The position numbers were made by a program, and so were the translations under genes. The notes beneath the pieces are model-generated. The model was not told where the DNA came from, searched no databases, and saw only the letters and a program-made list of their open reading frames with translations. Below, piece by piece: positions 49,148 to 59,721 of a stretch of 64,000 nucleotides of DNA (positions are counted from its first letter, which is position 1; every line of letters begins with the position of its first letter). The DNA comes from Trichoplusia ni (lineage: Eukaryota > Arthropoda > Insecta > Lepidoptera > Noctuidae), in contig NC_039500.1 in the NCBI RefSeq assembly GCF_003590095.1, forward strand, positions 1,550,001 through 1,614,000. The letters run 5' to 3'.

Positions 49148-49371
49148 AGTAAAATTTATTTAGTAAAGTAGTTCTGTCTTATAGTCTTTCGCATTGCTAT
49201 GATATTTTAAAACCATTATAGTTTCAATAAGAGACAGGCAGAAATGATCATCTCAATTTGTGCAAACAAGCTTAACAGAGGCTTTGAACTTTTTCAGCCT
49301 TTTCTCTTGTCTTTTATGACGAAGCAAGCTTGGTTAGAAAATATCATAGTATACTTTGTACCAAGTTTATA

Positions 49372-49468
49372 TAACGGGAATTAACGCATAAGCATTTACA
49401 TTTTAACGGCTTGATTTTCGACTTAATTACAAAGGCCGTATTCGCAAACCCGTCGTTAATTCCCGTTA
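49372..49468. mobile_element. Miniature element with 15-bp terminal inverted repeats
   Basis: TAACGGGAATTAACG at 49372-49386 and its exact reverse complement at 49454-49468 enclose 67 bp. No obvious target-site duplication. Possibly a tiny MITE, inside the Atg2 3' UTR. Confidence 0.6.
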
Positions 49469-49796
49469 CATAACTTCATTAGAAACTGCAAAAGCAATAC
49501 TCTACTAAACTTAGAATCCTTAACTTTAGGTATAATAGAAGCAATATTTAAAAAATTAACCTCTTTCTAAATGCAACTTTTACATGCTATATTGATCACC
49601 GAAGTACAGACTGTGGTGCTTGATTTGACAGTCTAGCATTTTAGAGCATTTAGCGGCTCCTTAGGCATACAACGTTCATGTATATATCGTTGCACGACGA
49701 CGGGTGCCATGACACATATGTGGAATTTATATTATATAGTAATTTGTTTTTATTCAACCGAAATCCTGATCGGAATGTTGCCTGTACATAGATTTA

Positions 49797-49802
49797 AATA
49801 AA
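49797..49802 (+). terminator. Poly(A) signal of Atg2
   Basis: AATAAA in a suitable place before the convergent neighbour. Earlier weak signals in the long UTR are possible. Confidence 0.55.
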
Positions 49803-50149
49803 CGCGGGAGTCTTGTAATTATCCAAATTGGGATGTTCATATATTTTGTATCGATATTGGGTAATGCTTGAGAATGTTAAATTTGATTCATAAATTGCAT
49901 AAGACAATACTGGCTTAGCTTAAATAATCATCGAATTACAAAGAATTCCGCGGATCACTGAGAATTGTGACGGTTCCCAGGTAAATGCTATTTACTCAAA
50001 TAATAAGTTTTATTTTCCTTTTTTATGCGTGATTCCTTGATATTTAATAGAGTAGTAAGACTATTCCATTATCGTTTTTATTCAACAATGAAAATAATCC
50101 TTTTGATAATTTGAAAACAATAAATAAATGATTGCAACATTATTTGTTT

Positions 50150-50155
50150 TTATTT
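50150..50155 (-). terminator. Poly(A) signal of mRpS5
   Basis: AATAAA on the minus strand, about 30 nt after the mRpS5 stop at 50184. Confidence 0.6.
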
Positions 50156-50183
50156 ACTAACACTATACATAATACACTATTAT

Positions 50184-52633
50184 CTATTGGGCTTCCTGTT
50201 CCGCTTTCTCTGGGTATTTGTCTGTGAGGAAGCTCTTGACTTCTCCGTATTCGACCTTCAGGTTGCGCCGTATTTTCTCATGGTTCCTATACTTCTCATA
50301 CTTCTTAAGATATATCTTGTAGTGGGGCATGGTCTCGTAGAAGCGAGGGTACTTCTTCTTCTTGAGAATGACTTTGTTGTTCATGACGTACTGGGTGAAG
50401 TCTAAAGTCTCGTTTGTGAGAAGTTCCTCCTTCGTTCTGACTTTGGACGGACTGGCGACCACTTTTGGGAAGTATTCGTTTTCTGACCTGTATTCAACTA
50501 GGTGAAGCTTTTTCTCCTCGGCTAGTTGTTGGTGAGTTCTCTGTGCAGAAAAATGGTACATATAAATTAAGTTTTGGCCCTTTTATTCGCTTATTATATT
50601 AATCCAAAAATTCTTATCATTTCTACACACAAATCATATATACCACTTAGGCGTTAATTAAACAATTGATAATATTACCTATGTTTGACACGACACGCAA
50701 ATATTACTGCAGAGCCCAAGCATAACATAAATTTCTGTCTAGCACAGACATGTAAGATTTTTTTCTTTCAAATCGATTTGACGGCATCTTTCATAGTGGC
50801 AAAGCACATACTTTTATAAAAATATATTGCTTAAAGTATTAATAATATACCTGTTGCAGAAGACCAATGAAGAATGCTTTTACAATATGCTGCAGATTGT
50901 TCGACCCCTCGACCTTGGCTCTCAAGTCTTTAATACCAATAGCTTGACAGATCTCCTTGATTGCCCTGTGGCACATCAGACCATATCCTTCATTTTTCTT
51001 CTGAACAAAGATCTTGGTTTTTCCGAAGGCCGTGTAAAAGTCGTGGTAGACTGAAACATAACACAATAAAAAAGTTTTATTTTTAAGGTTTTGGCAGGCA
51101 ATCTGCTGTTTGTCTGCTAGAAACAATTATTAAAAAAGTTATTATGCATACAAAAAAAATGACGGGTTTATTACACTCTTTTAATAAAGACATTAAAAAA
51201 TCTGCTTCTAATCTAAACAATTAGATTAAATACTAATTATATCTTACTTGTGTGTCCATTGTAAATTTCAAAATGCATCAGCTTCTGACCAGCCCTGTTC
51301 CGAGCTTTCCTTAGAGCAGCTGGCATTTCCTTTGCTCTGCCAAGACCAAACCCAGCCAAGCCTTGGCCATTTCCAGTTACCACCTTAAAAAAAAACATGC
51401 TTTAAAACCATTTCATATACAAATGAGATTTTTTTTAATAGCTTCCAAAAGACTCTGTGCTACATTTTTTTTTAAACTACAAGTATTTAGGCACTACATC
51501 TAAACTGAGCTTATTCAATAAATTTTACCATAGCTTGAAAGTTCCTGGTGCGGCCAAGACTTCCCTTCATGATAAGAAGTGACCTCAGCTGAAGTACTTT
51601 AGTGTCAAAACCAGTAAAGTGATCTGTAATAATAATTATCAAGCATTAATTGTTTTGCAGAGCATAGACATAACAGAAACAGGAAGGTTTTTGTTGAAAC
51701 TATAGAATATTAGCCTTCTGAGCTTTTTGCACATGCATTAAATAAAATATTTTTTTACAAATACATAATACATACCATTAACACCTATGGATGTATCTAG
51801 GATTAACCAAGCCACTAGAATAATGTAACAGTAACAATTTTTATCTATAATAAATTAGCAGGTGTACCTTCACCAACTGGATCTGGAGGTCCAAGGCTGC
51901 GTCCAGGCATCTTCATGCCAGACCAACCTCTCTCAATGGGACTAAGTTTGAGACGACGGAACTTTGTCATTGAGTCTCGGATCTTGATTAATTTCTCCAG
52001 TCTAAAATTGAGATAGACATATTAATGTAGTGCACAACCATTCGATGCTGCAGTAAATTCCAATTTTATTTTAAATAATAAGAGAATTTTATTTAGTATT
52101 TAGAATAAACTCCTATCTTACCTCTCCGGGTCATCAGGCAGTCTTTGCTGCTTCAGTAGTTCTCTACCCCTGATCACAGGTGCCGAGAGACCAGGCCACA
52201 ACATACTAGACCTACCCACACCAATAACTTGGCCTCTGTTCAGGTCACGGATCCGAATGCGACCCGCACCTTTACCACGACCCTTCTTGGCTCCAGCATT
52301 ACTCACGGATGTTACTGACTTCCACAGCTTTTCTGCAGGCACTGGAAATTTAATATTCTTTCTGTTATTTAGGTATATTGTATGCTTTCGTCTGTGATCT
52401 GAGTTTCATCAATGAAAGTATTACATAAATGATAGTTACTAATGAGTCGTTTTGTAGGTGGACAAATTATTAATAAATTTTACTGTTAACTTACATTTAT
52501 TGAAGAAGTTTACACAAGCCACAGAAGAAGTACTGAAACTGGTTTTTAGGTTAGGTGTTACATTATTTTGTTTGATGAGAATACTAATAGGTCTGCTTAG
52601 AATGTTCCCAAGAGTTAATATTTTTGTGGTCAT
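50184..52633 (-). CDS. mRpS5: Mitochondrial ribosomal protein S5
   Basis: A protein of the small mitoribosomal subunit. Seven exons on the minus strand: 52633-52495, 52341-52122, 52001-51868, 51623-51529, 51383-51248, 51050-50851 and 50540-50184, giving 426 residues with all junctions in frame. The N-terminus (MTTKILTLGNILSRPISILI) is free of acids and fits mitochondrial import. A Gly-Arg rich stretch (KKGRGKGAGRIRIRD) follows. The S5 N-terminal fold is at about 197-245 (VVTGNGQGLAGFGLG, ALRKARNRAG). The S5 C-terminal fold contains GYGLMCHRAIKEICQAIGI and DLRAKVEGS. The tail has RTHQQLAEEKKLHLVE, as in the animal mitochondrial proteins. Divergent from ZFPL1 and convergent with Atg2. Confidence 0.95.
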
Positions 52634-53089
52634 TTTATATAGAAACAGAGTTGTAACTCTGTTTCTTCACTTTATAATGATAAATATAACCTAAGCCAGT
52701 CCCCTGTTATCATATTTGATTTGACAGTAATCACAACAGAGTACAATATAGTCACACACTAGTGACAGTAGACTGGATGAAAAAACAGTGTTTCCCAATT
52801 TTATTATTGAATCTTGCTAATCGAAATCTTATATGAATTTCAAGTTTATAAAGGATTTTTAGAATCTCGTATTCAATGTAGTGATCGAATTCTGTGTAAT
52901 GAAATCGATTCCTTGCATATAAATTCGTGAACGCAGATTTTTTTGACAGTTTCTTTACGTGGCTGACTGCATCCTGCCACTTTTGTTTGTCTTCGATTTT
53001 ATTACAGAGTTTCTCTGTAACAATATTGTTTTGCATTTATAACTTGTAATATATTGTAGCACTTTGTATAATCTTATTGAAAATTCGCC
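52634..53089. promoter_or_regulatory. Divergent promoter region of mRpS5 and ZFPL1
   Basis: 456 bp between the two start codons. It holds a 94-codon open frame on the minus strand (53036-52752) that starts 54 bp from the ZFPL1 ATG and ends 118 bp upstream of the mRpS5 ATG. The peptide is Lys and Ile rich, and I do not recognise it. No TATA box stands out in a convincing position for either gene. Confidence 0.5.
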
Positions 53090-55606
53090 ATGGGCTTGTG
53101 TAAATGTCCAAAGAGAAGGGTTACAAATCAGTTTTGCTTTGAGCACAGAGTAAATGTTTGTGAATTTTGTATGGTGACGAGTCACCCGAAGGTAATTCGG
53201 CACTTACTTATTAATTATTTCTAATTAAAGAGAAAGTACGTAACGTATTATTAAATCTCGAGCTTTGTTTATTTTCAGTGCATCATACAGTCATATTTGC
53301 AATGGTTACAAGACAGTGATTACAACCCAATATGTGAAATTTGCACAAAAAGTTTGAGCGAAGGCGAATGTATTCGTCTGACTTGTTATCGTAAGTAACT
53401 TTGATAATATTAACCGAAATACAAACTAGTGTAATAGTAAAAACATGTTTTTTTACTAAGATAATATTTGAAAATCAATAGATACAATCTATTTAAAAGG
53501 GATTTCATGTAATATTTATATCACCACATCCATCAGAAGTAGTCCCTATCCATTCTACTGGACAAAAATATATTTAAATTAAATGTTTACTGTCAAAATT
53601 TTACAACTTTCACACTATGCTACTTAATCCTTGTGCTTGGGGTATATCAAAAACATTCATGTCACATAATACAGAGACAACCTGACTCAGAACAAGAGCT
53701 TGTTGATCACAAGAACTCTATTCCTGTGCATTGTATTGCATGACTATATGATAGACACAGATACACTTTAAATTTTATTCATCTGTGAATCCAAATAAAG
53801 GCAGAACTTTTTTTAATCTTCTAAAATTTTGAGTTATTTTTCTGAATACCTTATTGTCTTCTAAACCTTTAAGTAAAAACAAGAACTAGAAAGACATGAA
53901 TAATGAGAATGAAGTAATTAATTGCTCACGAAACTGCTTTATGTTCAAATTTTATGACTCATAAACTTTTAATTAACTTACTATTGCAATTACTACAAGA
54001 CTAGTTATAGATATCCAATATATCTTTAAATTTACAATTAGACTGGATGTTAATCTTAATATACTCGGGAAAAGGCTACGAAGTCAATTAATTAAAAAAG
54101 AACTTATTTTTTCAGATGTATTTCACTGGACATGTGCAGAAGCACGCTACAGAGCTTTGCCTCGTACAACAGCACCAGCTGGGTACCAGTGCCCGTCTTG
54201 TGCGACCCCTGTTTTCCCTCCACCCAACCTAGTCTCCCCTGTTGCTGATGAGCTCCGAGAAAAACTGGCCGGTGTCAACTGGGCAAGGGCTGGCTTGGGT
54301 CTACCATTGGTATGTGTTTTCTTATGAGGAATTTAGCTTAGTTGGCAATATGCAGAGTAAGACTGTTGCTTTCAACAATGGTTGTGCCGTTCCTTTACTT
54401 CAAGAGAAGTTTTATTATGCTTTAATTCTAGATACAAACCAAGAAGTAATTATTCTATCTATGTATTAAACTATTTGTTTAAAAAGTTACGATTTTGTTA
54501 GTTTCGTCTCCAACAATGAATAACCTAACCTCTGACAGAAAGCATATTAAATCTAACCATGATTAATAATGATAAACAAAGTGAATTTAGAAATCTAAAT
54601 AACATGAAGAACACTACAGCTTTCAGAAGACCAAGACATGAAAGGCGCAGCGGGGCGCCGCAGCCAATCGCCCATCGACCACCACTCGCCCTACTACACT
54701 AGTACGGTGGACAGCCAGCGAGGCACGCCAGTCGGAGCCAGCGATGACGAGTCAAACAGCCGCTCAGCCAACGGCACGCCACATTCCATCGTCCAGATCA
54801 CAGACGAACCAGTCAACATTTATGATAACACCTCCATCAAGAGAAATGATAGTTTGCAAGGTAATCTTGTTTGACTTGTATGTTTAAAGAAGGTGAATAG
54901 ATTGTGTGTGAGATAGTTGTATTACACACTATTATATGGTACTCAGTTAATAGCTCATTTTTTCATGATAAAAGTTAATTTCGTATAGTAAGTTTTAACC
55001 CCAATTATTCCGTACTCCTCTCATTAATTCTGTACGACTATATTTCCAGGTGGTCAGGCTCCAAGAAAAAGCATCAAATCAAACGAGCCTCCGAAACTGA
55101 CGACAAACTTTGATCACGACGAAAATAAATACAAACAGAAGTCTACTTTCGCATGGATCAGCAGATGGTGGAAGTGAGTACATTACTTAGAGTGTTGGGT
55201 CGGTATGTGGGTAGTATAATGCATGTAAAAACCGTCATAAAAACACTGAAGATGTATTTTAAAAACGTGTAAAATATCGGAATATTTTATTAAATTTCTC
55301 GCTCTCGAAAATTATTTAACGCACTAATATCAAATTCGTAAAAGAAATGTCTAACCAAACTAATAGAAATCAAATGGTTTTACATTAATGAACCTATTTT
55401 AAAAAGGGTTTCTTTCCACTAGGAACTCACTCCCATCTTCTCGAGTGCGAAGAGCCGGAGGTATCTACAGGCGTTATTGGATCATGCTATTCGTTTTCAT
55501 AGCGGTAGTAGTGGTCCTCGTGCTCCTTAGCCGCAGAGACGTCGACGAGGAAAACCCCTTCGGTTTCATACATGATGATGACAAAAGAATACTACAGAAA
55601 AACTAA
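53090..55606 (+). CDS. Zfpl1: Zinc finger protein-like 1, Golgi membrane protein
   Basis: A cis-Golgi integral membrane protein with RING-like zinc binding, implicated in Golgi integrity. Six exons: 53090-53191, 53279-53390, 54116-54309, 54620-54860, 55050-55173 and 55423-55606, giving 318 residues (human about 310). It opens MGLCKCPKRRVTNQFCFEHR, nearly the vertebrate text, then a B-box-like Cys/His cluster. SYLQWLQDSDYNPICEIC starts the RING-like region, which ends YQCPSC. EKLAGVNWARAGLGLPL is another family signature. The middle is Ser-rich and low complexity. A single TM segment lies at about 277-293 (WIMLFVFIAVVVVLVLL), so the zinc-binding part faces the cytosol. For exon 4, the acceptor at 54618-54619 was chosen because the nearer AG at 54625-54626 breaks the frame. 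Confidence 0.95.
53625..53715 (-). mobile_element. SINE remnant in a Zfpl1 intron
   Basis: On the minus strand, 'gttctgagtcaggttgtctc' is followed by 'gtgacatgaatgtttttg' and 'caagcacaaggatta', matching the SINE 3' body. Antisense to the gene. Confidence 0.6.
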
Positions 55607-55738
55607 TCACATATTTATTCTAAAATCAAGCAATCTATAAAGTGATATATAAACCCAATTAGCTGTATTATAATTATTTAATTTCGTTTAAATAATGTGT
55701 TTAAATTAATTATTCCATAATTTAAAAATAAGCTGTTA

Positions 55739-55775
55739 AATAAAGATACAAAAGTCAGATGTTACTGGTTTTATT
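55739..55775. terminator. Interlocked poly(A) signals of Zfpl1 and TTLL12
   Basis: The plus-strand AATAAA of Zfpl1 is at 55739-55744. The minus-strand AATAAA of TTLL12 is at 55775-55770. Each cleavage site would normally fall 10-30 nt downstream, that is within or beyond the other signal, so the mature 3' ends should overlap by a few tens of bases. Confidence 0.65.
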
Positions 55776-55844
55776 TAGTGAGTAACAAATGCGTAAATAC
55801 AATAAATGTGTAGAAAAGCAAAAGTTTAAATGTGTGATGCAAGC

Positions 55845-57707
55845 TTACAAAACTTTGGTGCATGTTTTGACTTCTCTATTTAAAAACATAACAGAAAATA
55901 TATCATTGTAAAAGTTGGGGTAATACTGGCATGCCCGGTGGCAGTCTGGCATCCAATTCATCTCTAACAAAATGGGTTGGATAACTTTTTCATCTTTCAT
56001 ATCACGCCAACCAAGCATGATATCTGCTGCGTACAATGCCCTAGATTGTGGGCTCTTCCCTATACCACATGGAGGTCCCTTTGAAGTAGCAGCTGTGAAC
56101 AACTCGGCCACCATCTTGTATATTGATTTCTCCACCACGGCCCACTCATAGTCCCCATACTGCTTAGCCCACTCCTCCTTAAACTCTGAACATAACATCT
56201 TGAATAGAGGAGCTCCATCTGTGTAATTCATAACAGTAAAATGCTTCTCATAATCATCAAAATTGTCTAAGGAAAATGATTTATTTGCAAATCTGAGGAA
56301 GAAGTTGTTGTAGACATAAACTTCTGTTGGGCTTACAGAATGTAACAAGATGACATAGCGAATATCAAACTTCACTAGGCCTATATCAGGCCTCTCAAAC
56401 AAAACAGGCTTGTCAATATATTTCTGAGCTATTTTAGGACCTGTCAATGGCAGCCGGCACAGAAAGTCCAAGTTATCACTGATATAAGTATCAAGACCTC
56501 TTGCCAAATTATATGGTTTGCAAATCCAATGATTATCCAGACCAGCTTTCTTCCTTTGCATGTAATATGCAACAAACTTTGGGAATTCTGTCTTCATATT
56601 GAATGTAGTTGGCAGCCAGGCTGGGTTAATTTCAAGGGAATCATTATCATTATTATATTTTTCAGATGACCTTCTGCCAATAACAGCTAGGAGATCCTTG
56701 ATGGTCAGAACATATTCAAATGGGAATTGATTCACAAACTTGTGAGGGGAATTTACACTTAAATCTTGGTACTCTTTGAAATGGTCCAAATACCACAAAA
56801 TGTCTGCATCATTTTCATTGTGTACTATCTCAAACTCTGGTGCAGTCAGGTAATCATTAATATATCTGTACTCTGAGTAAACTTTGAGTTTAGTCAAATC
56901 TAACTCTCTATCTTTTAACAATTCTAAATCTGGGAGTGTTTCTACAATATGACCTTCCAGGAAGTATTTAGAGCTTGGCTCCACTTGTGTGTAGTCTTCC
57001 TTAAAATGTTTATAATGCTTCCAAGGAATGAGCATGGCTTCCCTCTGCATGGTGTCAGGGTACAGACCTTCCACAAAGTTCCTAGTGACCATATCTCCTT
57101 CTTCAATATCTTTGATTGCAAATAATAAAGTGTAAGTTAACTGCTCAGGCACATACAAAAAAGGCACAGCTCTAAAATTAGGGGTGTCAGAGTGGGTGAT
57201 GCCTGAACCTAGCTCATCTAACACATACCAGACAGGCACCCGGTCCTCAATGGAAAAGCCATCACCAGCAATTGCATAAGTATTGGCATACTTCCACACA
57301 CTTTCTGATACTTTCTCGATTTTCTCTTCAGTAGTTTCCGCAGATATTAACATAAGACTGCACATCCTCTCCAGAAGCCCCGGAATATTCCTCAAGTTAG
57401 ACTTAATACTATTCACCTTAAAAGTCCAAGCGTGATCAATTAAATAAATATGACTAGCATCTGAACACTCGATATCCCGGATAGCAATCACACTCCACAA
57501 AGGATCGTAGGGCATCTTCACCATGTCTTCATAGTCGATTTGCACAAGTTGAAATGTTAGGCCAGCATCAAAAATTTGGTCTGTGATTTTCTTGCAAATT
57601 GATGGCCAAAAATGCTCAGGTACACCTGATAATACTAGTTGTGGTTTATGTACTGCTAAGAAATTATTGTATGTCGATATTCCATCCATTGTTAAAGTTA
57701 AACTCAC
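55845..57707 (-). CDS. TTLL12: Tubulin-tyrosine ligase-like protein 12
   Basis: A 620-residue single-exon frame on the minus strand (human TTLL12 is about 644). The N-terminal half holds the SET-like region (about 80-240, including NFVEGLYPDTMQREAMLIPW). The C-terminal half is the TTL-like domain (about 320-615), with KFDIRYVILLHSV and VYNNFFLRFANKSFSL. The last part, ILLEMNWMPDC, sits where TTL enzymes have LLEVN.P. The TTL-type ATP-grasp frame is recognisable. As I recall, TTLL12 itself is thought to lack ordinary ligase activity and to influence tubulin and histone modification, so I claim no catalysis. It has no introns, unlike every neighbour, so retroposition is possible, although the coding frame is fully intact. 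Start chosen at the first Met; an internal Met7 is close by. Confidence 0.92.
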   Translation of the reverse strand: MSLTLTMDGISTYNNFLAVHKPQLVLSGVPEHFWPSICKKITDQIFDAGLTFQLVQIDYEDMVKMPYDPLWSVIAIRDIECSDASHIYLIDHAWTFKVNSIKSNLRNIPGLLERMCSLMLISAETTEEKIEKVSESVWKYANTYAIAGDGFSIEDRVPVWYVLDELGSGITHSDTPNFRAVPFLYVPEQLTYTLLFAIKDIEEGDMVTRNFVEGLYPDTMQREAMLIPWKHYKHFKEDYTQVEPSSKYFLEGHIVETLPDLELLKDRELDLTKLKVYSEYRYINDYLTAPEFEIVHNENDADILWYLDHFKEYQDLSVNSPHKFVNQFPFEYVLTIKDLLAVIGRRSSEKYNNDNDSLEINPAWLPTTFNMKTEFPKFVAYYMQRKKAGLDNHWICKPYNLARGLDTYISDNLDFLCRLPLTGPKIAQKYIDKPVLFERPDIGLVKFDIRYVILLHSVSPTEVYVYNNFFLRFANKSFSLDNFDDYEKHFTVMNYTDGAPLFKMLCSEFKEEWAKQYGDYEWAVVEKSIYKMVAELFTAATSKGPPCGIGKSPQSRALYAADIMLGWRDMKDEKVIQPILLEMNWMPDCHRACQYYPNFYNDIFSVMFLNREVKTCTKVL

Positions 57708-59721
57708 TAAAATCTTATTAGAAAATGAACCAGCGCGAGGTTAGATTCCTGTTAAATACTGATCAGCCGGCAGACAACTGTCAGTGTCACTGAATGTGCC
57801 AAAATCTTGGGATCAATAAAACGCACTAAGCAACAAGGCTTTTGGCATCGTGTCAACCAGTTATAACGAAGTAGTCTCGATCCCGGCGGATAGTAGTCTA
57901 GCCACCCTAGTACTACGGGGTGAATAACCGCTTTACTACGCGATCAATGGCTTTACGCACTTGTATTGAACGCATATATCCTTTGCTAACATATATCATG
58001 AATCCTACTCTTCAATTTTATTGGATTTATATAATGATTCATCGCAAAGATTTTTATTCAGATAAAAGCTGAAAGATTTTAAGTAATATGATAAGTATGT
58101 GCGTTAAGATTTACGTTATAAGATAGCCAATGTAGGTGCATTTGTAAGAACGACCGACAACTTTTTTTCTTTTTGTTTAATACGAGAAGTAAACATTAAT
58201 TTATTATTTATACAAACATACTCTTCTGCTTCTCCTCAAAACTTGTCAAACGTGATTGCTAGAGAAGCAAAAACTATATGAGAATCCTTTGCCAAGCCTT
58301 CTTTCATAACTTTTATAAAATTGTCTACATTAAGCCAAATATTAGTCTAGACCATCTTGTTCTCGATATATATATTTAACTTTTAACCTATATTATAAAG
58401 CTGAAGAGTTTGTTTGTTTGCTTGAACGCGCTAATCTCAAGAACTACTGGTTCAAATTGAAAAATTCTTTTTGTGTTGAATAGACCATTTATCAAGGAAG
58501 GCTATAGGCTACATAAAATCTCGCTGCGACTAATAGGAGCGAAGATACAATGGAAAATGTGGAAAAATCGGGGAAAGCTATTTGTCTTTGAGGGCTTCCG
58601 TTGCATGCGCTTCGAAAACGGTTCAAGATCTTCTAACCACATGGACGAAGTCGCGGGCAAAAGCTAGTATTTAATAATACTCCTTTATCTGGGCTGCATT
58701 TTAATTTCCCAATTTGCATTATTCTCATATACTACAACTAGGTATTAAAATTTCATAGTCTGGTTGGCAATATGGTTAAATATGCCTTGAATATTGAACA
58801 AAATAATATTATTATAATATTCAGTCATGCAAATGCGAAGTAAAATTTCTGATTTTAAAATTCAAGGTAGGAATTTTGGGCAGAGAATGAATAAAACTTC
58901 GTAAATATATTTTTATGTCAATGTATTTATATCGCATATTAATGCTAACCTTTTCAGGGAACATTGATGTTTCTTAAACACTAATTAAGTTATTTGATAA
59001 TAATTAGATCACATATATTTTTTATATTAACAATAAACTATACAAAGCAAACAAAATGTACACAGCGTTAATTAGTATGACGTAGGTAATATGAACTCAA
59101 CTCATTTTCATTGTAACACGCTTATAGGAGCATGTTCTATGTATGCTCAAAACAACATTCGTCCTAACTTATGTACGTTAAATATATTTATAGTGTCCCA
59201 CAAAAACATCCATTCTGAAGTCTAGTCCTATTTTACTGTTATGGAAATGATTTAATGAGACCTCAAGCATAAGTACCTAATCATAAATGTTGTAGTAATT
59301 AAGAAATGGTTGATTAATAATACATTTTCGTACATGGATATCTATACATTTTGACACTACTTTTAGATAAGTAATTTCATTATACGGGATTATCGGATAG
59401 ATACGGACATAAAATTCGTTATATGATTTTTTTATGACTACAAATATATCTTATTTCGAATATGTGAAAATTGCTGGTATCTATTCTACAACACCAAAAA
59501 CTTAAGGGTAGCATTGAATTGAAGTTCGCTAATAATCATATTTTTATGGCAACACCAAAAGAGACCAGAATATATTTGATAACTAACCTAGTAGTCCATC
59601 AAATAATAATGTAACTTCTTAGGAGTAAGATAATATAAATAGAAAGTCGCAGTCGTTGAATAGTTCACTTACAATAGAACCGCTACAATACATTGGAACA
59701 CAATTCATTTAACTATTCAGT
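57708..59721. other. Intergenic region between TTLL12 and Dcaf5
   Basis: Holds the TTLL12 5' flank, a repeat copy (58390-58668) and the Dcaf5 3' UTR on the right. The block at 57868-57945 is GC-richer and partly self-similar ('gatagtagtctagccacc', 'gtactacgggg'). No gene is supported. The plus-strand open frame at 58473-58667 is inside the repeat. Confidence 0.55.
58390..58668 (+). repeat. Second full copy of the 'aaagctgaagagtttgtttg' repeat
   Basis: Same block order as 33950-34150, but longer, with 'agcgaagatacaatggaaaa' and an internal 'tttgagggcttccgttgcat' segment. Ends 'gaagtcgcgggcaaaagcta'. Confidence 0.85.

Larger units (their letters stand above)
48039..50149 (+). other. Atg2 3' UTR and convergent gap to mRpS5
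   Basis: About 1.75 kb of AT-rich sequence from the Atg2 stop to AATAAA at 49797-49802. It contains an 18-bp hairpin at 49102-49147 and a 15-bp terminal inverted repeat element at 49372-49468. After 49802 about 350 bp remain before the mRpS5 poly(A) signal on the other strand. No additional gene seen. Confidence 0.6.

Noticed and set aside
52955..53203. 82-codon minus-strand open frame
   Set aside because: Antisense to the first exon of Zfpl1, which is certain. No recognisable protein.
58473..58667. 64-codon plus-strand frame
   Set aside because: Lies inside a dispersed repeat that also occurs at 33950-34150, where the frame is not conserved.
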